DNA of 24,192 nucleotides from Pseudomonadota bacterium (lineage in GTDB: Bacteria > Desulfobacterota > BSN033 > WVXP01 > G020346125). Shown here in pieces: positions 1 through 6,657 of the stretch. Both the position numbers and the translations under genes were made by a program. The stretch covers positions 1 to 24,192 of the forward strand of contig DAOVGJ010000029.1 of assembly GCA_030672465.1 (NCBI GenBank), given 5' to 3'. Below the pieces are notes generated by a model that saw nothing but the letters and a program-made list of their open reading frames with translations, searched no databases and was not told where the DNA came from. Each line of letters starts with the position of its first letter. The first letter of the stretch is position 1.

Positions 1-18
1 CTGTGCCGTCTGATTTAT

Positions 19-56
19 GACTTTTTACGAGACCATCTTAGAATGGTCAAAAAGTC
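19..56. repeat. Imperfect inverted repeat, possible terminator
   Basis: Arms GACTTTTT plus GACCAT (19-26, 31-36) pair with ATGGTC plus AAAAAGTC (43-56). The 5' arm carries a 4-nt ACGA bulge and the loop is CTTAGA, giving 14 paired bases. On the plus strand the structure is followed by five T residues (57-61), which would fit a rho-independent terminator for a plus-strand gene left of the window. It could equally mark the end of the minus-strand transcript that finishes at 186. The A/T-rich outer arms make it look bidirectional. It could also be a copy of a dispersed intergenic repeat. The pairing is visible; the function is inferred. Confidence 0.4.
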
Positions 57-117
57 TTTTTAGTAAACGAAGGGGATTTGGGCAATAGCCCGTTTAACGG
101 ATGAATCCAAAGGTTGT

Positions 118-147
118 GGCATGGGGAAGCTGCCGAGTGCCCCTGCC
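118..147. repeat. Hairpin downstream of the zinc-ribbon gene
   Basis: GGCATGGGG (118-126) pairs with CCCCTGCC (140-147) through eight base pairs with one bulged T and a 13-nt loop. It lies about 40 bp past the stop of the minus-strand gene at 186-1208. No T tract follows on either strand, so it is not a canonical rho-independent terminator. It may stabilise the 3' end of that transcript, or have no function. Nothing else could be identified between 57 and 185. Confidence 0.25.
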
Positions 148-185
148 GAAGATGTGGAGAGCTCAAACACGGTCCGATTCCGGAT

Positions 186-1208
186 CTAAGCATTTGGAGC
201 TTCTACGATTTCAACTTGAAACTCATTCGCATCAGGGGGCATATTGGGGAAGATCACGATAAAGGGAACGCTCATCCGGGGGGCCACGCGCATCTGGCTT
301 GGCACCGGCCGGATCCTGAAGTCGCCCCTTGTGAAACGAGGGGGAAGTTTTTTAAGGTCTTCCTTGGTAAAGTAGCTGCCGCACAGGGTCTGCTTCTCAT
401 CCAATAGCTTATTCTTATCGTTTAATAAAATGGCCCTGATCCTCACGTGCTTCTTCGTTTTGTTAGTCTCATTTAATATCTTGCCCGTAATCACGAAAAC
501 CGGAACTTCACCGATGGTATCCTTATAACCCTCCAGATCGGAAAAGGTTAAGCTTCCCCTCTCTATCCCCCGTATATCCTCCCATATGGATTCGAGCTTC
601 TCCGGGATGGATTTGAGCAGGGATGGGATATTCCCAGGGAGGCTGATCTCCATCCCCCGCTCACTCCTGAGGTAATATCCCCCTAAGGCAATGATGAGAA
701 GGATGCCGATCAACACGAAGGACCAGGATGTTTTTCTCTTCGTGGGGGTCACTGGTGGTTTTTCGAAATATTTTTTCTCTTCCAATCCCCTCATGTCGAA
801 GGTGGGGGTATCCATCTCCCCCTCCATGAATTCCGTTTGTCTCTGTTCCTCAAGGGATGGGCTTGGCCATTCCTCGGTGGGGAATTCCGCCATGCTCGGA
901 CCCTCCGAAGGGGGTCCCTGCCCCGTATCTTGGAACGTGCTGTCAAATTCACCCCTTTCAAACGGGCTCTCCTCATCCGTGGACGGCCCTGTTTCCGGGG
1001 CGGAAGTATCCATCAAGTCTTTGTGAAATTTCTCAAAGGATTCGAAGTCCTGGAGAAAATCTTCCCCTTCTGATGGCGGAGTGGCTGGAGGGGGTTTAAC
1101 GGAAAAGATATGCTTGCATTTTGAGCATCGAACCTTTACGCCTTGCGGCGTAATTTTTGAATCCTCTATGTTGTACTTAGTCCCACAGAGATCGCATTGG
1201 ACGATCAT
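186..1208 (-). CDS. MJ0042-type zinc-ribbon, DUF3426-like membrane protein
   Basis: This 340-residue protein opens with a zinc ribbon of the MJ0042/zinc_ribbon_5 type: Cys5-x2-Cys8 and Cys28-x2-Cys31 around a GVKVRC stretch. Residues about 40-155 form a Pro-, Glu- and Ser-rich acidic linker of low complexity. A single membrane span follows at about 163-180, flanked by basic residues (KRK before, RSER after). The remaining 150 residues resemble the DUF3426 domain, a beta-rich region with the pattern VFVITGKILNET. The expected topology is zinc ribbon and linker in the cytoplasm with the C-terminal domain outside, but no function is established for the family. The ATG has GGGGAG only 3 nt upstream, a short spacing. 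It is separated from etfA by 239 bp and has its own candidate promoter, so it is probably a separate transcription unit. Confidence 0.85.
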   Translation of the reverse strand: MIVQCDLCGTKYNIEDSKITPQGVKVRCSKCKHIFSVKPPPATPPSEGEDFLQDFESFEKFHKDLMDTSAPETGPSTDEESPFERGEFDSTFQDTGQGPPSEGPSMAEFPTEEWPSPSLEEQRQTEFMEGEMDTPTFDMRGLEEKKYFEKPPVTPTKRKTSWSFVLIGILLIIALGGYYLRSERGMEISLPGNIPSLLKSIPEKLESIWEDIRGIERGSLTFSDLEGYKDTIGEVPVFVITGKILNETNKTKKHVRIRAILLNDKNKLLDEKQTLCGSYFTKEDLKKLPPRFTRGDFRIRPVPSQMRVAPRMSVPFIVIFPNMPPDANEFQVEIVEAPNA

Positions 1209-1244
1209 AAGCTCCCCTGTTGTTTCTTAAACCATTTATGGATC

Positions 1245-1273
1245 ATTATGATCGAAGAAATCCAAAAAATCAA
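1245..1273 (-). promoter_or_regulatory. Candidate sigma70-type promoter with overlapping palindrome
   Basis: On the minus strand, TTGATT (1268-1273) is separated by exactly 17 bp from CATAAT (1245-1250). These match the -35 and -10 consensus at four and five of six positions. The predicted start point falls near 1238, about 30 nt before the ATG at 1208. A perfect 13-bp palindrome, GATCATTATGATC (1241-1253), covers the -10 element and would be well placed as an operator. The rest of the 239-bp gap up to etfA shows only a weak 5-bp stem near 1380-1396 with no T tract. Confidence 0.4.
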
Positions 1274-1447
1274 GGTTTTTCTCTTGCTTGCCCCTGCTCC
1301 GTTTTGTTAATTGGCTTAATCAGCGCGGGGATGATTTGAAGGTGAATTTAGGCGAGGGGGGCTTAAACCGTTTTTTCGACCCTTGTCTCCGAAGGGGCTC
1401 AAGAGAAGGAAATTCATGTAAGCTTGTTGGTCCCAGCGGCAAAAACC

Positions 1448-2647
1448 TTACCTGGCCAGCAGCTTCTTAAATTCCTGGGTCAACATGGGGACGGCCTGAA
1501 AGATGTCCGCCACAACACCGTAGGTAGCGATTTTGAAGATGGGGGCCTCCGGATCCTTATTAATGGCGACGATGATTTCCGAGGTCTTCATCCCCGCTTG
1601 ATGTTGGATCGCCCCGGAGATTCCGCAGGCGATGTAGATTTTGGGCCTCACGGTTCGACCCGTCTGGCCGACTTGGTGTTCGTAGGGAATCCATCCCGCA
1701 TCTACGGCCGCACGGGATGCACCCAACGCCCCTCCCAATACATGTGCTAGCTCACGGATAACCGCGAAGTTCTCACTCCCTCCCACTCCCCTTCCACCGG
1801 AAACGATGATCTCCGCATCCACGAGGTTCACCGTTTCGGCCCCCTGAACGAAGTCCAGAATCTTAGTCCTTACCTTATCCTCGTCAATGGGTAACGGCTC
1901 GCGAATGATCTCCCCCGTCCTGGAATCGTCCTTTTCCGGCATGGCGAAGACCTTTGGCCTGACCGTGGCCATCTGGGGCCTATGGTTTTGGCACAGTATG
2001 GTAGCCATGATATTGCCGCCGAAGGCGGGACGGGTTTGTCTCAGCAATTTGGTCTCGGGATCGATATCGAGTCCCGTACAATCCGCTGTCAGTCCCGTAT
2101 ATATTGTGGTGGCCACGGTTCCCGCGAAATCCCGTCCTTGAGTGGTCGCCCCGAAGATCACGATATCGGGTTTGTATTTCCTGATCAAATTGACGGCTCC
2201 CGCCGCATAAGAGTCCGTTCTGTATTCTTTTAAAACGGGGCCTTCGGTTAGGTAGACCGTATCCGCCCCATACTTTATGGCTTCTTGAGCACATTCCTCA
2301 ACCCCATCACCCATAAGCATTCCGGAAAGTTTGCATCCTAAAGAGTCAGCTAGCTTTCTCCCCTCCCCAAGGAGCTCAAAGCTCACGTTGGTGATCCTTC
2401 CCCTTTTGTGTTCGATGAATACCCAGACGTCTTTATACTGGCTGATATCCACACCTTCGGCCTCTTTTTCCTCCTTTTCCAAAGCGATGGCTTCGACGGG
2501 ACAGACATCAACGCAAGCCCCGCAGAAGGTGCACTTCTCGTTGACCGTTACCACATCGCCCTTCATCTCCAGGGCCCCGTAAGGGCATTCCTCCACGCAG
2601 GCCTCACACCCGGTACATGCCTCCTCATCGATCAATAACCTGGCCAT
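1448..2647 (-). CDS. etfA: Electron transfer flavoprotein alpha subunit with N-terminal 2[4Fe-4S] ferredoxin domain
   Basis: Residues 1-55 form a bacterial ferredoxin with two CxxCxxCxxxC-P clusters (Cys11, 14, 17, 21 and Cys39, 42, 45, 49). Residues about 70-399 are ETF alpha, including the FAD-binding C-terminal domain: SGGRGVGG (283-290), GQTGRTVRP (327-335), GISGAIQHQAGM (342-353) and NKDPEAPIF (363-371). At 399 residues it exceeds the usual ~320 by the size of the ferredoxin. Known fused alphas include CarE of the caffeyl-CoA reductase complex and LctC-type subunits of lactate dehydrogenase complexes, where ETF confurcates or bifurcates electrons with ferredoxin. The fused clusters probably relay electrons between the flavins and a soluble ferredoxin or another partner. 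It follows etfB by 10 nt, with GGAGG five nt before the ATG. No partner dehydrogenase is encoded in the window. Confidence 0.95.
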   Translation of the reverse strand: MARLLIDEEACTGCEACVEECPYGALEMKGDVVTVNEKCTFCGACVDVCPVEAIALEKEEKEAEGVDISQYKDVWVFIEHKRGRITNVSFELLGEGRKLADSLGCKLSGMLMGDGVEECAQEAIKYGADTVYLTEGPVLKEYRTDSYAAGAVNLIRKYKPDIVIFGATTQGRDFAGTVATTIYTGLTADCTGLDIDPETKLLRQTRPAFGGNIMATILCQNHRPQMATVRPKVFAMPEKDDSRTGEIIREPLPIDEDKVRTKILDFVQGAETVNLVDAEIIVSGGRGVGGSENFAVIRELAHVLGGALGASRAAVDAGWIPYEHQVGQTGRTVRPKIYIACGISGAIQHQAGMKTSEIIVAINKDPEAPIFKIATYGVVADIFQAVPMLTQEFKKLLAR

Positions 2648-2657
2648 CTGCTCCTCC

Positions 2658-3452
2658 CTATTTGATTACCTTCGCATCCATCAGTTTATCTATCAAGAGG
2701 GGAATGGTCTCGGTCAGTTCTCCCTCCAAAACCTCTCCTCCACCCCTTGGTTCCGGCGTAAAGACCCGGATGACCTCGGTTGGGGAACCCTCTAAACCAC
2801 ACTTTGCCTTATCCACCGGCAAATCCTCAGTGGTCCAGGTTGGTATTTCGGCCTTGGCCGCCTTCTTAATGCCAAGGAGGGAGGGAAGCCGGGGTTCATT
2901 GATATCCTTGACCACGGTGATGAGGGTAGGGAGAAGGGATTCAACGACCTCCTTTCCATCCTCCAGCATCCTCTCCACCACAATCCTGTTGTCTTCCACG
3001 TCGATCTCCCGTATCTTTGAGACATAAGTCAACTGGGGCAAGCTTAATTGAGTTGCTACTCCCGGGCCAACCTGGGCCGTGTCTCCATCGATTGCCTGCT
3101 TTCCGCAGATCACCAAATCCACTGCACCGATTTTCTTAATGGCCTGGGCCAGGGTATAGGCCGTTGCCCACATATCGGATCCCGCAAAGTCACGATCCGA
3201 CACGAGATAGACGTAGTCCGCACCAACGGCCAAGGCATTCTTGAGCACCTCAATGGCCTGGGGAGGACCCATGGTGATGACATGTACTTCCCCCCCATAT
3301 TTTTCCTTGGCCAGAAGGGCCTCCTCCACCGCGTATTCATCGAAGGGATTGGTTATGCTCTCCACCCCTTCCCTAACGAGGGTTCGGGTTTCCGGATCGA
3401 TCCTTACGTCGGTCGTATCGGGGACTTGTTTAATGCATGCGACAATCTTCAC
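2658..3452 (-). CDS. etfB: Electron transfer flavoprotein beta subunit, bifurcating type
   Basis: The protein has 264 residues from the chosen start and matches ETF beta along its length. It begins MKIVACIKQVPD, as is typical, and carries ITNPFDEYAVEEAL (33-46) and CGKQAIDGDTAQVGP (116-130). The DGDTAQVGP form is that of flavin-bifurcating ETFs, which bind a second FAD here. Classical electron-acceptor ETFs have a divergent segment and bind AMP. This points to an anaerobic role coupling ferredoxin, NAD(H) and an acyl-CoA or hydroxyacid dehydrogenase. The start is the GTG at 3452, because AAGGAGG lies five nt upstream; a longer frame from a TTG at 3473 would contain that ribosome-binding site. 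It lies 46 nt after pdxA and leads directly into etfA, its dimer partner. Confidence 0.95.
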   Translation of the reverse strand: MKIVACIKQVPDTTDVRIDPETRTLVREGVESITNPFDEYAVEEALLAKEKYGGEVHVITMGPPQAIEVLKNALAVGADYVYLVSDRDFAGSDMWATAYTLAQAIKKIGAVDLVICGKQAIDGDTAQVGPGVATQLSLPQLTYVSKIREIDVEDNRIVVERMLEDGKEVVESLLPTLITVVKDINEPRLPSLLGIKKAAKAEIPTWTTEDLPVDKAKCGLEGSPTEVIRVFTPEPRGGGEVLEGELTETIPLLIDKLMDAKVIK

Positions 3453-3457
3453 CTTGT

Positions 3458-3464
3458 CCTCCTT
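3458..3464 (-). promoter_or_regulatory. Strong ribosome-binding site that fixes the etfB start
   Basis: AAGGAGG on the minus strand, five nt before the GTG at 3452. It lies inside the longer open frame from the TTG at 3473, so the GTG is the better start. Family alignment agrees, since ETF beta proteins normally begin M-K-I-V-x-C-I-K-Q. Confidence 0.8.
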
Positions 3465-3498
3465 TTGAGACAAATTTCACAATATCCTCATAGGCCAA

Positions 3499-4518
3499 TT
3501 ATGTCGATTTGTCAATATTTTTTCCCTTCTCCCCGGCCATTCCGCTCGCGAGGATGATGGCCTCAATAAGGCTCGATGGATCGGCAGCCCCGCCTCCCGC
3601 TATGTCGTAGGCGGTTCCGTGGTCGACGGAGGTCCTGATGACGGGGAGCCCCAAAGTCACGTTGACAGCCCTTTTGAACCCCATCAATTTGATGGGGATC
3701 AGGCCTTGATCGTGATACATAGAGATTACGGCGTCGTAGATCCCCCCCGCGGCAAAGTGAAAGAGGGAGTCACTGGCCAAGGGCCCCTCAACGCTGAAGC
3801 CCGCCCTTCTGCATCCATCGATGGCTGGAATGATGGCGGCCTTCTCCTCATCCCCGAACAATCCATCCTCCCCGGCATGGGGGTTCAGAGAGGCAACTAC
3901 CAACTTGGGGTTTGGGATCCCAAAGGAGTTCCTTAAGGCGTGGTGCGTGACCCTTATGGTGTCCATGATCCTTTCCCGAGTGATCAAGCGGGGGACATCC
4001 CTCAGGGCGCAATGGGTTGTCACAAGGGCTACCTTTAACCCCGGGGCGACCAGCATCATGACCACGGGAGCACTGTTGGTTCGCTGAGCCAAGAACTCCG
4101 TATGTCCAGTGAAGGGATATCCGGCATCATTGAGAGACCCCTTATTGATGGGGCATGTAGTTATCCCTTCGATCCTTCCGTCCATCACAAAGGATAGGGT
4201 CGTTTCCAGATAGCGAATTACGTGAGCCGCATAGGGCCTTCTGGGAGTTCCAAATCGAAATCCATGGAGATCGATATGGCTCAGCTCAATGAGGTCAATC
4301 ATTCCCGGGGTTCCCCTTGCCTCTTCAGCCGTTCGTACCGGATTGATGTTGCACGGGGAATTGAGGGTTCTGTTGGCCTCCTTGAGCACGTTGCCATCAC
4401 CGAAGACCAAGGGTCTACAACAGGCGAACACCTCTTTTTGAGCCAAGGCCTTGACTATGATTTCCGGCCCGATTCCAACGGGATCACCCATAGTGATGCC
4501 GATGATGGGTAACGACAT
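3499..4518 (-). CDS. pdxA: 4-hydroxythreonine-4-phosphate dehydrogenase
   Basis: PdxA oxidises 4-phosphohydroxy-L-threonine with NAD(+) in DXP-dependent pyridoxal phosphate synthesis. The product decarboxylates and PdxJ then closes the ring. The 339-residue protein begins PIIGITMGDPVGIGPEI and keeps the three metal-binding histidines in family context: His169 (TTHC), His214 (NPHAGEDG) and His269 (MYHDQG). It also has GHTEFLA (138-144) and DHGTAYDIAG (299-308). Length fits E. coli PdxA (329). The ATG at 4518 was chosen because it matches the family N-terminus and has GAAGG just upstream. The frame stays open to an ATG at 4623, but those 35 extra residues are basic, have no good ribosome-binding site and lie before the conserved start. 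It sits 135 nt after the second SurA-like gene, an arrangement I recall from related genomes. PdxA-like paralogues act on other four-carbon acid phosphates, but the context favours true PdxA. Confidence 0.93.
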   Translation of the reverse strand: MSLPIIGITMGDPVGIGPEIIVKALAQKEVFACCRPLVFGDGNVLKEANRTLNSPCNINPVRTAEEARGTPGMIDLIELSHIDLHGFRFGTPRRPYAAHVIRYLETTLSFVMDGRIEGITTCPINKGSLNDAGYPFTGHTEFLAQRTNSAPVVMMLVAPGLKVALVTTHCALRDVPRLITRERIMDTIRVTHHALRNSFGIPNPKLVVASLNPHAGEDGLFGDEEKAAIIPAIDGCRRAGFSVEGPLASDSLFHFAAGGIYDAVISMYHDQGLIPIKLMGFKRAVNVTLGLPVIRTSVDHGTAYDIAGGGAADPSSLIEAIILASGMAGEKGKNIDKST

Positions 4519-4653
4519 AGCCGCCTTCGTCCTCGAAAGAGATCTGCGCCGAACAAACCCCTTCTTCAACCGCGTTTGCAACGCCCGATCTGTGGGTTGG
4601 GCTACCGAGATATTCGTGAACATTCAAGGGCGATTTCCACCGCCCGGGTTGGA

Positions 4654-5622
4654 TTATAATTTTACCTCGATGAAGGATTCTGCCTTAACCTTCTGTAGCC
4701 AGGCCTTATATAACCTCTGGGACTCCTCTTCAATGTACCGACTTTTTACCTTCTCCATCACCTCTTCATAGGGAATGATCGCTCCCTCTCTTTTCTCGGT
4801 GACCTTGATGATGTGGAACCCTATTTTGGTTCGAACTAAGCCGCTGAGCTGCCCCGGTTGTAGGTTGAAAGTGATCCGCTCGAATTCGGGCAGGAGTTCC
4901 CCGCTTTTAAAAAATCCCAAATCGCCTCCGTTTTTTGCCGATGCGTCATCGGAGTATAAGCGGGCTAGTGCTTGAAAATCCTCGCCCAGGCGGAGCCTCT
5001 CCAATATCGTTTCGCCCTTATGACGAAGGGCTTCCACCAGGAGGTCATCGGCATCCTGAGGAACCATGATCAAAATATGGCTAGCCCGTATTTGGTCAGG
5101 CTCCTTAAATCGTTCGATGTGTTGGACGTAAAACCTCTTGAGCCGCTGGTCGTCGACGGTGAACTCCTGCCTGACTACGCGAGAAGCCAATTTGGCCCTT
5201 TTAATCTGATTCCTCAACTCCTGTCGGTAATCCTCCCAACTCACACCATCCGCCATCAAAGCCATCTTCAGCTGTTCATCGGTAACGGCGTTTAACCTCT
5301 TTACGTCTTCGACGGCCGTATCGATATCCCTTGCGGACACCTTTATCGCCCATTTCTTGCACTGTTGATCGACTATCTTTTCCTCGATAAGGCGATCGAG
5401 GATCAGTCTTCTCGATTCGAAGACCTTGGCTCTCTTCTCCCATTGATTGCCGGTGGCCTCGGACCCGTCTCGCAGTTTTGAACGATACCGTTCCAGTTCA
5501 GAAAGGGTGATGATCTCGCCGTTGACGATGGCGACGATCTTATCGATGATCGTTGCCCCGCAAATCGCTTCGGATAGGCCGAAGATGAGGAAGATGATAA
5601 TGGATAAGATGGATTTCCGCAT
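4654..5622 (-). CDS. surA: SurA-like periplasmic peptidyl-prolyl isomerase (secreted)
   Basis: The protein has 322 residues with a Sec signal peptide: basic MRK, a hydrophobic run to about residue 17, and likely cleavage after Ala19 or Ala23. The N-terminal SurA chaperone region (about 25-165) starts with DKIVAIVNGEIITLSEL. One parvulin domain follows (about 178-277), with ASHILI and NGGDLGFFKSGELLPEF motifs, then a C-terminal helix completing the chaperone module. E. coli SurA (428) has two parvulin domains and this protein one, as in many deltaproteobacterial homologues. The expected role is chaperoning unfolded outer-membrane proteins in the periplasm. The start lies 3 nt after the stop of the preceding SurA-like gene and has no clear Shine-Dalgarno, so translation is probably coupled. 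The symbol marks the family; orthology to E. coli surA is not proved. Confidence 0.88.
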   Translation of the reverse strand: MRKSILSIIIFLIFGLSEAICGATIIDKIVAIVNGEIITLSELERYRSKLRDGSEATGNQWEKRAKVFESRRLILDRLIEEKIVDQQCKKWAIKVSARDIDTAVEDVKRLNAVTDEQLKMALMADGVSWEDYRQELRNQIKRAKLASRVVRQEFTVDDQRLKRFYVQHIERFKEPDQIRASHILIMVPQDADDLLVEALRHKGETILERLRLGEDFQALARLYSDDASAKNGGDLGFFKSGELLPEFERITFNLQPGQLSGLVRTKIGFHIIKVTEKREGAIIPYEEVMEKVKSRYIEEESQRLYKAWLQKVKAESFIEVKL

Positions 5623-5625
5623 AGA

Positions 5626-6564
5626 TCAGTGAGTATATTCCAATAACTGTTTGTTGATTTTGATCTTCGCCTTCGCCCTCAACCCCGAGAGCCAGTTATA
5701 GTAGATTTGCTCGCTCTTTTTCTTTCGAATTTTATGGGCGATCTCATCCTTGACTTCATCAAATTCTCGAACCTTAGCTTCGACTTTCTCCTCGACCTTG
5801 AAGATATGATATCCATAGGGGCTCTTGATTACTTTGCTGACCCCCCCTACTTTCAGGGAAAATACCTCATCGAAGGCCTCAGGCATCTCGCCGTGGGCGA
5901 AGAATCCCAGGTCTCCGCCATACAGCCTTTCGGGCATCATCGATTTTTCCTTGGCCAGTTTTTCAAAATCCTCCCCTTTCCTCAGCCTCCTCAAGATCGT
6001 TTTGGCCTCGTTTTCCGTGGCCACAACGATCTGCCTTGCCCTCACCTGCTCGGGAAAGGAATATTCCTCAATGTGTTCCTCGTAGTACTGTTTTACCGAT
6101 TTATCATCGATGGGAGCATCGAATTGCGCAACGGTTTGGATGATCTTCTCCGCCAGGAGTTTTTCCGTTAACCTTCGTTTCCATTCCTCGAAACTCATTC
6201 CGCGGGCCTCGAGCATGGCCTTGAAGCTCTCTCTAGCATAATCCCTTTTTAGGGCCAAAATAGTCCTATTGATCTCGTCCTCCGATACATGGATATCCAT
6301 ACGCCGAGCCTCTCCAAGGATGAGCTTCCTGTTGATGATTTGGTCCAGAAAGGCAGTTTTCAACTGGTCCAGGGATTCCCTGTCCTCCGGCAGTTTACCG
6401 TGTTCTAATTTAATATCCCGTAATTCGTTATTGAATTCCTCCAGGGTAATCAATTCTTCGTTTACCTGGGCCAGAATGCCCTGGGGGAGATTCGTATCTT
6501 CCTTCTGACATCCCATAATGCAGAGGGCTATCAACAGGCCGATCCACATAGTTGGGAGCTTCAC
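5626..6564 (-). CDS. SurA/parvulin-type peptidyl-prolyl isomerase lipoprotein
   Basis: From the GTG at 6564 the 312-residue protein starts with a short basic-hydrophobic signal and a lipobox-like IMGC, giving a lipidated Cys19. A SurA-type N-terminal region (about 28-165, ILAQVNEELITLEEF) and one parvulin domain (about 172-262, with YGGDLGFFAHGEMPEAF) follow, then a Lys-rich C-terminal helix. It is probably anchored to a membrane facing the periplasm, acting in outer-membrane protein folding beside its downstream neighbour. Start choice: AGGAGG lies six nt before the GTG, while the longer frame from the ATG at 6591 has no ribosome-binding site and would add nine residues in front of the signal. 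It is 93 nt downstream of mfd and 3 nt upstream of the secreted SurA-like gene. PrsA or PpiD-like naming is possible, but domain order is SurA-like. Confidence 0.87.
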   Translation of the reverse strand: MKLPTMWIGLLIALCIMGCQKEDTNLPQGILAQVNEELITLEEFNNELRDIKLEHGKLPEDRESLDQLKTAFLDQIINRKLILGEARRMDIHVSEDEINRTILALKRDYARESFKAMLEARGMSFEEWKRRLTEKLLAEKIIQTVAQFDAPIDDKSVKQYYEEHIEEYSFPEQVRARQIVVATENEAKTILRRLRKGEDFEKLAKEKSMMPERLYGGDLGFFAHGEMPEAFDEVFSLKVGGVSKVIKSPYGYHIFKVEEKVEAKVREFDEVKDEIAHKIRKKKSEQIYYNWLSGLRAKAKIKINKQLLEYTH

Positions 6565-6570
6565 GTCTCT

Positions 6571-6576
6571 CCTCCT
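6571..6576 (-). promoter_or_regulatory. Ribosome-binding site that fixes the lipoprotein start
   Basis: AGGAGG on the minus strand, six nt before the GTG at 6564. It supports the shorter N-terminus, which reads as a clean lipoprotein signal peptide. Confidence 0.75.
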
Positions 6577-6657
6577 CACGGATTGATTCATTGATGATGA
6601 CCCGCTATTTCAGCCCGGATCGAGAGAATTATGGCCCGATTGAACGTACATGCCTTC

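Noticed and set aside
160..188. tRNA T-arm look-alike (GGTCCGATTCCGG)
   Set aside because: Only three stem pairs can form around the loop, and no acceptor, D or anticodon arms could be found upstream.
114..407. Plus-strand open frame of 97 codons
   Set aside because: It overlaps the 3' end of the well-supported zinc-ribbon gene, has no recognisable motif, and its codons mirror the opposite-strand gene.
4519..4623. Longer pdxA start at the ATG at 4623
   Set aside because: The added 35 residues are basic and outside the PdxA family, and no ribosome-binding site precedes them, while GAAGG precedes the ATG at 4518. A 5-bp stem GGGCG/CGCCC at 4628-4645 lies just upstream but has no T tract.
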